Shown: piece by piece, positions 49,076 to 60,005 of the stretch
How the letters are laid out: each line of letters opens with the position of its first letter
Numbering within the stretch: position 1 is the first letter of the stretch
Program-made: the position numbers and the translations under genes
NCBI RefSeq assembly: GCF_017745215.1
Contig: NZ_JAGHZV010000016.1
Coordinates: forward strand, 19,991-83,990
DNA length: 64,000 bases
Source: Sphingomonas sp.
GTDB lineage: Bacteria; Pseudomonadota; Alphaproteobacteria; Sphingomonadales; Sphingomonadaceae
Direction: 5' to 3'
Notes under the pieces: generated by a model
What the model was told of the DNA's origin: nothing
Database searches by the model: none
The model's input: the letters and a program-made list of their open reading frames with translations, nothing else

Positions 49076-50319
49076 GAAGCCTTCCATCGCACCGTATAGG
49101 GAGAGCGTTTGAGATACGGGTTTCGCCGCGTGAAAGCGAGCAGCAGCCCCATGCCGATCGACAGCGCGATCATCGACGAGCCGCCGTAGCTGATGAACGG
49201 CAGCGTCATCCCCTTAGACGGCGCGAGCCCGGTATTCACCGCCATGTTGATCGTCGCCTGGATGCCGAACTGCGCCGCCAGCCCTGCCGCGGCGAGCAGC
49301 TTGAACGCATCCTCCTCGTCGATCAGCTTCAGGAACACGCGCAGCACCATCGCGAGATACAGCGTGGCGATCACCGCGCACGCCAACAGGCCGAACTCCT
49401 CGCCCACCACCGAGAAGATATAGTCCGTATGCGCCTCGGGAAGCCGGAACTTCACGGTGCCGCCCCCCGGACCTGTCCCGAAAAAGCCGCCTGCGCTGAG
49501 CGTCGCATGCGCCATGTCGATCTGGTAGCGGTCGACCAGCGCGGCTTCCTTGCTGGGGAACAGGAAATTGTCGATGCGGATGCGCGCGGTGTCGTAGAAG
49601 AGATAGGCCGCGACCACGCCGCCCAGCGCGCTGCCGAACAAGCCCCCGATCGCCAGCGGCGACGCGCCCGAGATCATCAGCAGGATCACCCACACCGCGC
49701 CGAACACCATCGTCTGGCCGAAGTCGGGCTGGAGCATCAGCAGCACGCCCACCACCGCGGTGAGCCCGCCGGTGATCCACTGCATCGGCAGCGCCGGATC
49801 GGCGGCGCGCAGCGAGAGCATCCAGGCGATGCTCGTGATGAAGAGCGGCTTCAGGAACTCAGAGGGCTGGAGCTCGGCGACACCGAAGTCGATCCAGCGC
49901 ACCGATCCGTTCACTTCGCTGCCGATGAAGGGCAGCAGCGCGAGCAGCAGAAGGAACACCCCTGCCCCGGCCAGCGCGAGCCGCCGCGCGACCGCGACCG
50001 GCATCATCGAGACGATGAACATCACCGGCACCGAGACGGCGACCCACACCAGCTGGCGCCAGAAATAATACATCGACGCCATCTGGTGGGTCGCGTCCGA
50101 ATAGCGCCGCGCGCTGGCCGGCGACGCGGCGGCGACCGCGACGAGGCCGATCGCCATCAGCAGCAGCGCCATCAGCAGCAGCACGCGGTCGACTTCCCAG
50201 AACCACATGCCGGTGCGCGAGCGATCGGTGCGCGCGAGCTGGGTCCCGCCGGAGCGGCGGCGGACCTGCGGCGCCTCGGGGGCGTCGATCGGCGCGGGCT
50301 CGTCGGTCGCGGCGCTCAT
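49072..50319 (-). CDS. ftsW: SEDS-family peptidoglycan polymerase FtsW
   Basis: GGGTVKFRLPEAHTDYIFSVVGEEFGL; GMTLPFISYGGSS. Confidence 0.95.
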   Translation of the reverse strand: MSAATDEPAPIDAPEAPQVRRRSGGTQLARTDRSRTGMWFWEVDRVLLLMALLLMAIGLVAVAAASPASARRYSDATHQMASMYYFWRQLVWVAVSVPVMFIVSMMPVAVARRLALAGAGVFLLLLALLPFIGSEVNGSVRWIDFGVAELQPSEFLKPLFITSIAWMLSLRAADPALPMQWITGGLTAVVGVLLMLQPDFGQTMVFGAVWVILLMISGASPLAIGGLFGSALGGVVAAYLFYDTARIRIDNFLFPSKEAALVDRYQIDMAHATLSAGGFFGTGPGGGTVKFRLPEAHTDYIFSVVGEEFGLLACAVIATLYLAMVLRVFLKLIDEEDAFKLLAAAGLAAQFGIQATINMAVNTGLAPSKGMTLPFISYGGSSMIALSIGMGLLLAFTRRNPYLKRSPYTVRWKAS

Positions 50320-51605
50320 CCCAGCGCCTCCACCGCGGCGCGGAATGCGCGGCCGCGTGCCTCGTAATCGCTGAACTGGTCGAACGACGCGCAGGCAGGG
50401 GAAAGCAGTACCGTCTCGCCGGGCTGTGCCTCGGCCGCGGCGTGGCGGACCGCGGTGGCGAGGTCGCCCGATTGCTCCACCGCCATCTCGGGGGCGAGCA
50501 GCGTCTCGAACATCGGCCCAGCCTCGCCGATCGTATAGGCTTTGGCGACATGGCCGAAGCTGGGGCGGCAGGCGTCGAGGTCGTCGGTCTTGGCGAGCCC
50601 GCCGAGGATCCAGCGGATGCGTGGGAACGAGGCGAGCGCGGGCGCGGTCGAGGTCGGATTGGTCGCCTTGCTGTCGTTGACGAACAGCACGCCGTTCCGC
50701 GTCGCCACTCGCTCCATCCGGTGCGGCAGGCCGGGATAGGTTCTGAGCCCCTCGTCGATCGCCTCGTTCGCAACGCCAATCGCTTCGCAGGCGGCGATCG
50801 CGGCGAGCGCGTTCTGCGCGTTGTGCGGGCCCTGGAGCGACGGCCAGCGCGACTGGTCCATGCACACGCCCGGCGCGATCTTCGTCACGTCCTCCGCCCG
50901 GCCGGCGCGGGCGAGGCGCTTCGCGATCTCCGCGCTCGGCCCGTCGCCGATCCCGATCACCGCGGCATGGCCCGGCGACTGCATCCGGAACAGCCGCTCC
51001 TTCGAGGCGGCATAGCCCGCGAAGCCGTCGTAGCGATCGAGATGGTCGGGCGTGATGTTGAGCAGCACCGCGACGTCGCAGTCGAGGCTGGAAGTCAGGT
51101 CGATCTGGTAGCTCGACAGCTCGAGGACGTAGACGCCGCCCTCCGGCAATGGGTCCTGCCCCAGGATCGGCAGCCCGATGTTGCCGCCCAGCTGTGCAGG
51201 AATGCCGGCGGCCTCGATGATATGATGGATCAGCGCCGTGGTGGTCGACTTGCCGTTGGTGCCGGTGATGCCGATCGCCTTGTGCGCCGGCAGCTCGGCG
51301 CGCGCCCGGGCGAACAGCTCGATGTCGCCGATCACCGGCACGCCCGCCGCCGCTGCGCGCGCCACGATCGGATGCTTGTTGAGCGGCACGCCCGGCGAGA
51401 CGACCACGCCGTCGAATCCCGCCAGGTCGATCTCCAGCGGATCGGCGAGCTCGGCGCCGGGCGCCTTGGCCCTCGCCTCTTCCTTCGAATCCCATGCGAC
51501 GACGCTCGCGCCGCTCGCCAGCAGCGCGTCCACGGTGGCGATCCCGGAGCGTGCCAACCCGAGGACCGCATAGCGTTTGCCGCGCCAGGCAGCCGAGGTG
51601 ATCAT
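50316..51605 (-). CDS. murD: UDP-N-acetylmuramoylalanine--D-glutamate ligase
   Basis: [39 protein letters not shown]. Confidence 0.95.
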   Translation of the reverse strand: MITSAAWRGKRYAVLGLARSGIATVDALLASGASVVAWDSKEEARAKAPGAELADPLEIDLAGFDGVVVSPGVPLNKHPIVARAAAAGVPVIGDIELFARARAELPAHKAIGITGTNGKSTTTALIHHIIEAAGIPAQLGGNIGLPILGQDPLPEGGVYVLELSSYQIDLTSSLDCDVAVLLNITPDHLDRYDGFAGYAASKERLFRMQSPGHAAVIGIGDGPSAEIAKRLARAGRAEDVTKIAPGVCMDQSRWPSLQGPHNAQNALAAIAACEAIGVANEAIDEGLRTYPGLPHRMERVATRNGVLFVNDSKATNPTSTAPALASFPRIRWILGGLAKTDDLDACRPSFGHVAKAYTIGEAGPMFETLLAPEMAVEQSGDLATAVRHAAAEAQPGETVLLSPACASFDQFSDYEARGRAFRAAVEALG

Positions 51606-52672
51606 CGCAGCTTGAGCGTCGCCAGTCCCGCGAGCGCCAGCACGAACGCGATGATCCAGAAGCGGATCACCACGGTCGGCTCGGACCAGCCCAGCTGCTC
51701 GAAATGATGGTGGATCGGCGCCATGCGGAACACGCGCTTGCCGGTGCGCTTGAAGAAGAAGACCTGGATGATGACGCTGAGCGCCTCCATCACGAACAGC
51801 CCGCCGATGATGCCGAGCACCAGCTCATGGTGCGCGACCACCGCGATCGTCCCCAGCGCGCCGCCCAGCGCCAAGCTGCCGGTATCGCCCATGAACACCG
51901 CCGCCGGCGGCGCGTTGAACCAGAGGAAGGCCAGCCCCGCCCCCACCATCGCCCCGCAGAAGATCGCGAGGTCGCCCGCACCCGGCACGTGCGGGATGCC
52001 GAGATAGGTGGCGAACACCTTGTTGCCGGCCAGGTAGACGATCAGCATGAACGCAAGGCTGGCGATGATCACCGGCATCGTCGCCAGCCCGTCGAGCCCG
52101 TCGGTGAGGTTCACGGCGTTGCCGAACGCCACGATCGTGAAGGCCGCGAAGACGATGTAGAAATAGCCGAGGTCCGGATGGATCCAGCTGAAGAAGGGCA
52201 CATAGAGGTGCGTGCCGTTCTGCGCGATCACGATCCAGCTCGCGATCCCCGCCACCGCGAACTCGCCCGCCAGCCGCACCCGGCCCGAGACGCCCGCGGT
52301 CTTCTGCTTCCGCACCTTGTCGTAATCGTCGAGGAAGCCGATCATCCCGAAGCCGAAGGTGACGAACATGCACGCCCAGACATAGGGGTTGCTGAGGTCC
52401 ATCCACAGCAGCAGCGAGAGCATCAGGCTGGTCAGGATCATCAGCCCGCCCATCGTCGGCGTGCCGCGCTTGGCGAGGTGGCTCTGCGGCCCGTCGTCGC
52501 GGATCGGCTGCCCCTTGCCCTGGCGCACGCGCAGCCAGCCGATGAACTTCGGCCCGATCAAGAGGCCGATGAACAGCGCCGTCGCCACCGCCCCGCCGGT
52601 GCGGAAGGAGAGATAGCGGAACAGATTGAAGATGCCGGGAAAGCCCAGCCAATCGGCAATCAGGTAGAGCAT
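51602..52672 (-). CDS. mraY: Phospho-N-acetylmuramoyl-pentapeptide transferase
   Basis: [38 protein letters not shown]. Confidence 0.97.
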   Translation of the reverse strand: MLYLIADWLGFPGIFNLFRYLSFRTGGAVATALFIGLLIGPKFIGWLRVRQGKGQPIRDDGPQSHLAKRGTPTMGGLMILTSLMLSLLLWMDLSNPYVWACMFVTFGFGMIGFLDDYDKVRKQKTAGVSGRVRLAGEFAVAGIASWIVIAQNGTHLYVPFFSWIHPDLGYFYIVFAAFTIVAFGNAVNLTDGLDGLATMPVIIASLAFMLIVYLAGNKVFATYLGIPHVPGAGDLAIFCGAMVGAGLAFLWFNAPPAAVFMGDTGSLALGGALGTIAVVAHHELVLGIIGGLFVMEALSVIIQVFFFKRTGKRVFRMAPIHHHFEQLGWSEPTVVIRFWIIAFVLALAGLATLKLR

Positions 52673-54048
52673 GGTTGCCTTTCCGCCAGCGCTGCGACCA
52701 CGCTCGACAGCCGCACGCCATTCGACCCCTTGATGAGAACCACGTCGCCAGGCGCCAGCAAATCCTCCAGCCGGTCGCGCGCCGCCGCGGCATCGGGCAC
52801 ATGGACGAAATCGACATGGCCCTCAAGCGCGTTTGCGAGGCTGGCCATCGCTTCGCCGACCAGGATGGCCTGCTGGACGCCCGCCGCCTCGATCGGACCC
52901 GAAAGCTCGGCGTGATAGGCGTCCGAATGCTCGCCCAGCTCGCGCATCTCGCCGAGCACGGCGATCCGCCGCCCGCGCTCATGGCCGAGCACTTCGAGCG
53001 TCGCGCGCATCGAGGCCGGGTTGGCGTTGTAGCTCTCGTCGATCACCAGCGCTTCGCCGTCCCCGACCGGGACGGTGAGCCGCGCGCCGCGCCCGCCGAT
53101 CCCGCCGAGCTCGGCAAGCGCAAGCCCCGCGAGCTCGAGGTCGGCGCCCACCGCGTCGACCGCGGCGAGCACGCCCATCGAATTGGCGACCCAATGCATC
53201 CCCGGCTGCGAGATGGTGAAGCTCAGCTCGCGCTGCCCCATCCGCGCGGTGACGAAGGTGCCGCCGCTCCGGATCCGCATCGTCTCGATCGCGCGGACGT
53301 CGGCGCCCTCGTTGAGCCCGAAGGTGACGATGTGCGCGGCGAAGGGCTTGGCCGCGGCGACCAGCCGGTCGCGGTGCGGGCTGTCGAAGGGGATCACCGC
53401 AGTGCCGCCGGGCTGGAGCCCCTGGAAGATTTCGCCCTTGGCGTCGGCGATTGCGCTCTCGTCCTTGAAGAAGGCGGTGTGCGCCGGCGCAATGGTGGTG
53501 ACCATCGCCACATGAGGCCGCACCAGCCGCGTCAGCGCCGCCAGTTCGCCGGCGTGGTTCATCCCCATCTCGAACACGCCATAACGGGCGTCACGCGGCA
53601 TGCGCGCGAGGCTCAGCGGCACGCCGGTGTGGTTGTTGTAGCTCTTGACCGAGCGATGCGCGCAGCCAGGGTCGTTGCGGTCGAGCGCGGCGAACAGCGC
53701 TTCCTTGGTGCCGGTCTTGCCGACCGAGCCGGTGACGCCGATCACCTTGCCGCCCATCCGCCTGCGAGCGGCGCTCCCCAGCGCTTCGAGCGCGGCCATC
53801 GTGTCCTCGACGCTGACATGGGGATGCGACGTCTCCTCCGAGACCACCGCCCCAGCCGCGCCGTTCGCGAACGCCTGGCCGAGGAAGCGATGCCCGTCCG
53901 AGCTTTCGCCCTTCATCGCGAGGAACAGGTCGCCGGCCCCCACTTCGCGCGAATCGAAGGTCACGCCCGAGGCTTCGAACGCAGCCGATGCCGTGCCGCC
54001 GGTCGCCTGCGCAATCTCGTCGGACGTCCACAGCCTCACGCCACGCAC
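52660..54048 (-). CDS. murF: UDP-N-acetylmuramoyl-tripeptide--D-alanyl-D-alanine ligase
   Basis: [41 protein letters not shown]. Confidence 0.95.
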   Translation of the reverse strand: MRGVRLWTSDEIAQATGGTASAAFEASGVTFDSREVGAGDLFLAMKGESSDGHRFLGQAFANGAAGAVVSEETSHPHVSVEDTMAALEALGSAARRRMGGKVIGVTGSVGKTGTKEALFAALDRNDPGCAHRSVKSYNNHTGVPLSLARMPRDARYGVFEMGMNHAGELAALTRLVRPHVAMVTTIAPAHTAFFKDESAIADAKGEIFQGLQPGGTAVIPFDSPHRDRLVAAAKPFAAHIVTFGLNEGADVRAIETMRIRSGGTFVTARMGQRELSFTISQPGMHWVANSMGVLAAVDAVGADLELAGLALAELGGIGGRGARLTVPVGDGEALVIDESYNANPASMRATLEVLGHERGRRIAVLGEMRELGEHSDAYHAELSGPIEAAGVQQAILVGEAMASLANALEGHVDFVHVPDAAAARDRLEDLLAPGDVVLIKGSNGVRLSSVVAALAERQPCST

Positions 54049-55451
54049 TCCCTCGCCACGCTCACATCGTCGAACGGCAGGACGAGATCGCCGACGATCT
54101 GCCCCTGCTCATGCCCCTTGCCCGCGAGCAGCACGATGTCCTCGGGCTCGGCCAAGTCGATCGCCGCGGAGAAAGCCTCGCGCCGATCACCGATCTCGAC
54201 CGCGTTGGGCGCACCCTTCAGGATCGCGGCGCGGATCGCCGCGGGGTCCTCGGTGCGCGGATTGTCGTCGGTGACGATCACCACGTCGGCGCCCTGCGCC
54301 GCGACCTGCCCCATCGGTTCGCGCTTGCCGGGGTCGCGGTCGCCACCCGCGCCGAGCACGAGGATCAGCCGGCCGTGGGTGTGCGGCTTGAGCGCGGCGA
54401 TCGCCGCCTCGATCGCATCGGGCGTGTGCGCATAGTCGACATAGACCGGCGCGCCATTGGGCTTGATCACCGCGCGCTCGAGGCGTCCCCGCACCGGCTG
54501 GAGCCGCGCGAGATTGGCGATCGTCTGCGCGACGTCGCCGCCGGTCGCGATCACCAGCCCCGCCGCGACCAGCGCATTGGCGGCCTGATAGGCGCCAATC
54601 AGCGGCAGGTTGACCTTGTGCGCCTTCCCCTCGGCTTCGATCGTGAGCATCTGCCCGAGCAGGGTCGGCTCGCGCGCGACCAGTCGCAGCGCATCGCCAT
54701 GCTCGCCGACCAGCAGGATGCGATTGCCGCGCTGCCGCGCCAGATCCTCGACGCGCTCGGAATTGGGATCGTCGGCCCAGATCACCGCCGCGCCATCCGC
54801 GTCGAGCACTTCGGAGAAGAGGCGCAGCTTGGCAGTGAAATAGGTCGCCATGTCGCCGTGATAGTCGAGATGGTCGCGGCTGAGGTTGGTGAATGCCGCC
54901 GCGCGCACCGCCAGTCCCTCGGTGCGATATTGCGAGAGGCCGTGGCTCGACGCCTCGAAGGCGACATGCGTCACGCCCTCGCGCGCCAGCCCCGCGGCGT
55001 TGGAGAGGAAGGTCACCACGTCGGGCGTGGTCAGCCCCGTGGTCACACGATCGTCGGCCGTCGTCACGCCGAGCGTGCCGATCGACGCGGCGTGGAACCC
55101 CGCCATCCGCCACAATTGGCGCGTCATCTCGACGGTCGAGGTCTTGCCGTTGGTCCCCGTCACCGCCACCGCGACTTCGGGAAACGGTGCGAAGAACTGT
55201 GCCGCCGCCCGGGCGAAGCGCTCGCGCGGATTGCTGTCGGCGATATGCACCGCCCCCTCGACCACCGCCTCGGGCCGCGCCACCACCGCGATCGCGCCCG
55301 CCTGCACCGCCGCCGGGATGAAGTCCTCGCCGTTGACGCGCAGCCCCTGGAAGGCGCCGAACACCGTACCGGGCGCCACCTTGCGGTGATCGATCGCGAA
55401 GCCGGTGACCACCGCCGCCTCGTCGCCGCCCGTGATCGCGCCAAGCTTCAT
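54036..55451 (-). CDS. murE: UDP-N-acetylmuramoyl-tripeptide synthetase
   Basis: VAVTGTNGKTSTVEMTRQLW; DYAHTPDAIEAAI; VTDDNPRTEDPAAI. Confidence 0.95.
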   Translation of the reverse strand: MKLGAITGGDEAAVVTGFAIDHRKVAPGTVFGAFQGLRVNGEDFIPAAVQAGAIAVVARPEAVVEGAVHIADSNPRERFARAAAQFFAPFPEVAVAVTGTNGKTSTVEMTRQLWRMAGFHAASIGTLGVTTADDRVTTGLTTPDVVTFLSNAAGLAREGVTHVAFEASSHGLSQYRTEGLAVRAAAFTNLSRDHLDYHGDMATYFTAKLRLFSEVLDADGAAVIWADDPNSERVEDLARQRGNRILLVGEHGDALRLVAREPTLLGQMLTIEAEGKAHKVNLPLIGAYQAANALVAAGLVIATGGDVAQTIANLARLQPVRGRLERAVIKPNGAPVYVDYAHTPDAIEAAIAALKPHTHGRLILVLGAGGDRDPGKREPMGQVAAQGADVVIVTDDNPRTEDPAAIRAAILKGAPNAVEIGDRREAFSAAIDLAEPEDIVLLAGKGHEQGQIVGDLVLPFDDVSVARECVA

Positions 55452-57160
55452 TCGGACCCCGCCTTGAGCGGATCGGCGACGCCCTGCACCAGCGGCAGCA
55501 CGTCGCGCAGGTCGATCTCGCGGCTGGCGTCGGGGATCACCCCCAGGATCGCGCCGGTGCGCGTCACCACGCGGCTGACGACCGGAGCCGCGGTCCAGGC
55601 CGCGGTGGTGAGTCCGTGAGTCTCGGCATTGCCGATGGGAGAATCGAGCATGGCAAGCACCACATAGCGCGGTGCGTCGATCGGGAAAGCCGCCGCGAAG
55701 GTCGAAACATTACTCTTGCGATTGTAACCACCGCCCTGCGCCACTTCCGCGGTCCCCGTCTTGCCGCCGACGCGGAAGCCGGGCGCCTCGCCCTTCTTGC
55801 CGGTGCCGTAGAGCACGATGAGGCGCAGCATCTGGCGCATCCGCGCGCTCGTCGCCGGGCTGAACACCTGCTCGCCCCGGGGCGCCTTGCCCGGTGCGAT
55901 CCTCATCAGCGTCGCCGGGCGCCAGATCCCGCCGTTGACCAGCGCGGCATAAGCGGTCGCGAGGTGCAGCGGCGTCACCGCGATGCCGTGCCCATAGGCC
56001 GTCGTCATCACCGTCGTCCGCGCCCAATAGCCCGGCCACAAGGGCCGCGCGGCATAGGGCAGCTCGATCGCCGGGCGCTTGTCGAAATGGAGCTTGCGGA
56101 ACATCGCCTGCTGGCGCGCCGCCCCCACTTCGTCCGCCAGCCGCGCCGTCGCGATGTTCGACGAGAAGATCAGCGTCTCGGGGATGTTGAGCCAGCGGTT
56201 CTGCGCGTCGCTGCGGTCGTCGTGGATGGTGAAGCGTCCGACCTGGAGCGGCTTGGTCGCGTCCAGCCGGTGCGCCATCGAGGTCACCACGCCGGTATCG
56301 ATCGCATTGGCGACCGAGATCGGCTTGAAGGTCGATCCCAGCTCGTAGACGCTCTGCGTCATGTTGTTGCGCGGCACCGGGCCCGCGATCGCGTTGGGAT
56401 TGAAGCTGGGCAGCGAGACCAGCGCCATGATCTCGCCGGTGTCGACGTCGAGGATCACCCCCGCCGCGCCCTTGGCCTGGAGGCTGGTCATCGCGTTCGA
56501 GAGTTCGCTCTCCAGCGCCGCCTGGACGCGCACGTCGATCGAGAGCGGCACCGGCGTGTCGCGCCCCGCTGCGCTCAAGAGCTGCTCGTTGAGCACGCCT
56601 TCCATCCCCGCCGCGCCCCGGCCCTTGTCGTCGAGGAAGCCGAGCACCTGCCCCGCCAGCGTGCCCTGCGGATAGAAACGGTCGGGCTCGCGCATCAGCT
56701 CGATGCCCGGCTCGCCCAGCGCATTGGCGGCGCGGACCACGTCGGCCGGCGCGCGGCGCTTGAGCCAGGCGAAGCGCGCGCTCGAATTGAGCAGCGCATA
56801 ATATTGGCCTTCGCTGCGCCCCGGGAACAGCTTCGCGAGCTTGCCCGCCAGCTCGGCCTTGTTGCCGATCACCTGGTTGGGGTGGATCGCGATCGACCAG
56901 CCGTCGACCGTGCGCGCGAGGGGCTTGCCATTGCGGTCGACGATGTCGCCGCGCGCCGGACGCAACCCCGCGGCGGGATCGGCCGGCGGCGCGGGCGCCG
57001 CGGACAGCGCCAGCACCCCCAGCTTGATCACGATCGCCAGCATCCCCGCGCCGAACAGCGCGGCGAGCATCACCAGCCGTACATGGGCGATCGCGACGAG
57101 CGATTGCCGGGGCCCGCCCGGTCGGCGCGCATGCGCCGGCGGTGCGACGACGATGCTCAA
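55448..57160 (-). CDS. ftsI: Penicillin-binding protein 3 / FtsI transpeptidase
   Basis: ARGDIVDRNGKPLART; ELGSTFKPISVANAI (SxxK); VGGKTGTAEV (KTG). Confidence 0.95.
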   Translation of the reverse strand: MSIVVAPPAHARRPGGPRQSLVAIAHVRLVMLAALFGAGMLAIVIKLGVLALSAAPAPPADPAAGLRPARGDIVDRNGKPLARTVDGWSIAIHPNQVIGNKAELAGKLAKLFPGRSEGQYYALLNSSARFAWLKRRAPADVVRAANALGEPGIELMREPDRFYPQGTLAGQVLGFLDDKGRGAAGMEGVLNEQLLSAAGRDTPVPLSIDVRVQAALESELSNAMTSLQAKGAAGVILDVDTGEIMALVSLPSFNPNAIAGPVPRNNMTQSVYELGSTFKPISVANAIDTGVVTSMAHRLDATKPLQVGRFTIHDDRSDAQNRWLNIPETLIFSSNIATARLADEVGAARQQAMFRKLHFDKRPAIELPYAARPLWPGYWARTTVMTTAYGHGIAVTPLHLATAYAALVNGGIWRPATLMRIAPGKAPRGEQVFSPATSARMRQMLRLIVLYGTGKKGEAPGFRVGGKTGTAEVAQGGGYNRKSNVSTFAAAFPIDAPRYVVLAMLDSPIGNAETHGLTTAAWTAAPVVSRVVTRTGAILGVIPDASREIDLRDVLPLVQGVADPLKAGSE

Positions 57161-57705
57161 CGCAGGGCCGAAAGCTCGGCTTCGCCCCGCTTCTTCAACT
57201 CCTCGAAGGTCTTGTCGTCGAGCATCGCGACAGCCTGGCGCACCTTCGGCTTGAGCTCGCCCTGCTGGGCGGTCCCGCGCGGCGTCTTCGACTCGACGTC
57301 ATCGCGCGACACCGACGCGGTCTGCACGGCCGGCGCCGCGACGATGCCGCCCGGCACCACCAGCTTGGCGGTCTGCTGCGGCGCGGCGCCCGGCTGCGTC
57401 GTCGCCGGTGCGGCGTCGAGGCTGGCGAGCGCCTGCTCGTCGGGGAGATACTGGCTCGCGGTCGGCGCGTTCAGGCCGAGCACCTTGCCGTTCCACTCGC
57501 CTAGCTGGAGCATGTTGGCGCGCGCGTCGAACTGCGTCTCCAGGTCGCGGATGTCCTTGTGCGCCTTGGCGATGCCGGCGTCGAGCGCCGCCAGCCGCGC
57601 GCGTTCGCCCGCGCCCTGCGACGTGGCCATATAGCTGCCGAGCGCCACCGCAACGGCACACCCGAACCAGCCCAGTCCCCTGAAGCCGTAGATTGCCACT
57701 GTCAT
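57157..57705 (-). CDS. ftsL: FtsL-like bitopic protein
   Basis: Position between rsmH and ftsI; one N-terminal TM followed by coiled-coil-like region. Confidence 0.6.
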   Translation of the reverse strand: MTVAIYGFRGLGWFGCAVAVALGSYMATSQGAGERARLAALDAGIAKAHKDIRDLETQFDARANMLQLGEWNGKVLGLNAPTASQYLPDEQALASLDAAPATTQPGAAPQQTAKLVVPGGIVAAPAVQTASVSRDDVESKTPRGTAQQGELKPKVRQAVAMLDDKTFEELKKRGEAELSALR

Positions 57706-58646
57706 GCTCCTTCGCTTGGCCACGGCGCTGCATCTGTGCGCCTGGCAACCCGAAGCGTCGCTGAACGCGCGCGCGGGTTTCTGTTAATCTCGTCGTCGCT
57801 GGGGCGGACCGCCTTCGCCGGCGTCTCGAAGCTCGGCGCGGCGCGCGCCGCCGTCTGCGGACGATGCCGGGAGCCCGCGGGCTCGCTGCCCGAGCGCTCG
57901 CGCAGGAACCGCTTCACGACGCGGTCTTCGAGACTGTGAAACGTCACCACTGCCAAACGCCCACCTGGCTTGAGAACACGCTCGGCAGCAGCCAGCCCTT
58001 CGGCCAGCTCGTCGAGCTCTCGATTGACGTGGATACGGACCGCCTGGAACGTCCGCGTCGCCGGATCCTTCTTATCGTACGGCTTAAATCCTAACGCCTT
58101 CCTAACCACGTTTGCCAGTTCGGAAGTCCGCGTAAGGGGGCGCGCGGAAACGATCGCGCGGGCGACGCGGCGGGCGCGCGGCTCCTCGCCATAGCGGTGC
58201 AGCACGTCGGCGATCTCGGCCTCGTCGGCTTCGTTCAGCCAGTCGGCCGCGCTCATCCCCTCGCCCGACATCCGCATGTCGAGCGGGCCGTCGCCCTGGA
58301 AGCTGAACCCGCGCTCGGCCTGGTCGAGCTGCATGCTCGACACGCCGATGTCCATCGTCACGCCGTCGACCGGCACGAAGCCGCGCCGCTCGAGCTCGGC
58401 CTCCATCGCGCTGAACGGCGCCTCGATCAGCGTGAGCCGTCCGGCGGACTCGGCCACGAGGGTTTGGCCGCCCTCGATCGCGCGGGGGTCGCGATCGAAG
58501 GCGGCCACCTCGGCACCCCGCTCGAGGATCCGTGCCGTATAGCCGCCCGCGCCGAAGGTCGCGTCGACGTGGCGCTCGCCCGCCCGGACGTCGAGCGCGG
58601 CGTCGACTTCGTCGATCAGCACGGGGATGTGGGGCGCCTCGCTCAC
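57702..58646 (-). CDS. rsmH: 16S rRNA (cytosine1402-N4)-methyltransferase
   Basis: [39 protein letters not shown] start. Confidence 0.95.
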   Translation of the reverse strand: MSEAPHIPVLIDEVDAALDVRAGERHVDATFGAGGYTARILERGAEVAAFDRDPRAIEGGQTLVAESAGRLTLIEAPFSAMEAELERRGFVPVDGVTMDIGVSSMQLDQAERGFSFQGDGPLDMRMSGEGMSAADWLNEADEAEIADVLHRYGEEPRARRVARAIVSARPLTRTSELANVVRKALGFKPYDKKDPATRTFQAVRIHVNRELDELAEGLAAAERVLKPGGRLAVVTFHSLEDRVVKRFLRERSGSEPAGSRHRPQTAARAAPSFETPAKAVRPSDDEINRNPRARSATLRVARRTDAAPWPSEGA

Positions 58647-59131
58647 AGCGCGACTCCCTTCTGCTGGCAGAGGAATTCGCAGATCTCGCGGATGTCCTCG
58701 AACTCGGGGCCGGTCGTCGCCATCAGCACTTCGGGCGACCAGATCTCGAAGCTGTCGCCGGTGCCGCAGAAGAAGGCCCAGCGCCCGATCTTCGCCTTGG
58801 CGCGGAAGAAGGGCGAAAGGATGAAGCGGCCGCTGCCGTCGAACTGCGAACGCTCGACGGCGCCGAAGGCGCGACGCTTCGCACCCGCGGCGCCGTCCGA
58901 GCCCGCATCGAACATCGACTGGGAGGGATCGTCGATGCGGTCGTATTTCTGCTGCGACCAGCCCTGGTCGTGCGCGGTCAGGCAATTGGCATGCGGATGC
59001 TTGCCGACGACGACGGTCTTGAGGTCCGAGTTGCGCTCGATGGCGGCGCGCAGGTCAGCCGGGATCGCGACGCGGCCCTTGTCCTCGTCGACCGCCTGAA
59101 GCGCAAAGCCTTCGTACAGCTCCCTGGCCAC
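58643..59131 (-). CDS. mraZ: Transcriptional regulator MraZ
   Basis: [47 protein letters not shown]; first gene of the dcw cluster. Confidence 0.9.
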   Translation of the reverse strand: MARELYEGFALQAVDEDKGRVAIPADLRAAIERNSDLKTVVVGKHPHANCLTAHDQGWSQQKYDRIDDPSQSMFDAGSDGAAGAKRRAFGAVERSQFDGSGRFILSPFFRAKAKIGRWAFFCGTGDSFEIWSPEVLMATTGPEFEDIREICEFLCQQKGVAL

Positions 59132-59270
59132 CCTGACACACCCCGAACGTCAGGCACGCCGCTCCACGCTCCGAGAAGCGGCCCCTTTCGCCGCCACCCG
59201 GTCCCTCTGCGCTTCGCAATGAAAGCGGACGTACCCCGTATTTAGTCCGTCTTCCGTACGCCGAAGCGAA

Positions 59271-59299
59271 CGGGGATTCAATGGGCGAAACGGGGATTA
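59271..59299. promoter_or_regulatory. Candidate MraZ-box array
   Basis: CGGGGATTCAATGGGCGAAACGGGGATTA: three GGG triplets (59273, 59283, 59293) at exact 10-bp spacing, about 140 bp upstream of mraZ. Confidence 0.35.
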
Positions 59300-59545
59300 G
59301 CTGCCACTTTTCGCCATTTCTTGGCTTTGTTCTTTTATTGTTCTCGCAATTCTTCATTTGTTCTCGGATTGCGGGCGGTTCCGGACTATCTTCGACGGCG
59401 GTTTTTTATATCGGTCCCGGAACGGGGTGGCGCTCGCGGCGCGGGGCGCGGCGGCTGGTCGCGCGGTTCGGGGCGAATCTACGCCTGCACCGACTCGCAG
59501 TCAAAGCGCAAAGCCGCAGAAATCCGCGAGTCGCCTCCCCCCAAC

Positions 59546-59626
59546 CGTCATCCCGGCGAAAGCCGGGACCCAGGGTTACAGAGGAATCGTTCACGGCCCG
59601 GGGTCCCGGCTTTCGCCTGGATGACG
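59546..59626 (-). repeat. 81-bp palindromic repeat, copy 10 (core inverted)
   Basis: Same inverted arms. Confidence 0.92.
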
Positions 59627-59649
59627 GTTGAGGGAATGAGAACGCGAGC

Positions 59650-59946
59650 CTAGCGCTTGGACCCATCCGCCCCATTGGGCGTCTCGGGCGTCCCGGCGCT
59701 AGGCGCGACGCCCAGTTCGGCGAGCGGCTCCTCGCGGGTCTTGGCGACCATCACATTGCCGTCGGTGATGTTGGCGACCACCGCCGCGTTCGACGCGCCG
59801 ATCGCCTCGACAGGGTCATCGCGGTTGGCCGAAGTGAGCACCACGCTTCCCAGCCCGATCATGACGAGCACGAGCGCCAAGCCGGTGATCCCGACTCGCA
59901 CCCGCTGCATCGCTTGGGCGGTTTCCTCTGGCGAACCCGGCTTCAT
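59650..59946 (-). CDS. Hypothetical single-TM protein
   Basis: MKPGSPEETAQAMQRVRVGITGLALVLVMIGLGSVVLTSAN..., one TM. Confidence 0.6.
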   Translation of the reverse strand: MKPGSPEETAQAMQRVRVGITGLALVLVMIGLGSVVLTSANRDDPVEAIGASNAAVVANITDGNVMVAKTREEPLAELGVAPSAGTPETPNGADGSKR

Positions 59947-60005
59947 CTGTGGCTTAAATGTAACGCTTCGCCGCAAACTTGTCGAGCCCGGGCGATTCCG
60001 CTTGC

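Noticed and set aside
53988-57634. Long plus-strand ORFs (543 and 672 aa) opposite murE/ftsI
   Set aside because: Antisense frames rich in Arg/His/Asp with no motifs; conserved dcw genes occupy the minus strand
1135-59626. CRISPR array interpretation of the recurrent repeats
   Set aside because: Copies are dispersed kilobases apart, palindromic and intergenic, with no regular spacer units and no cas genes
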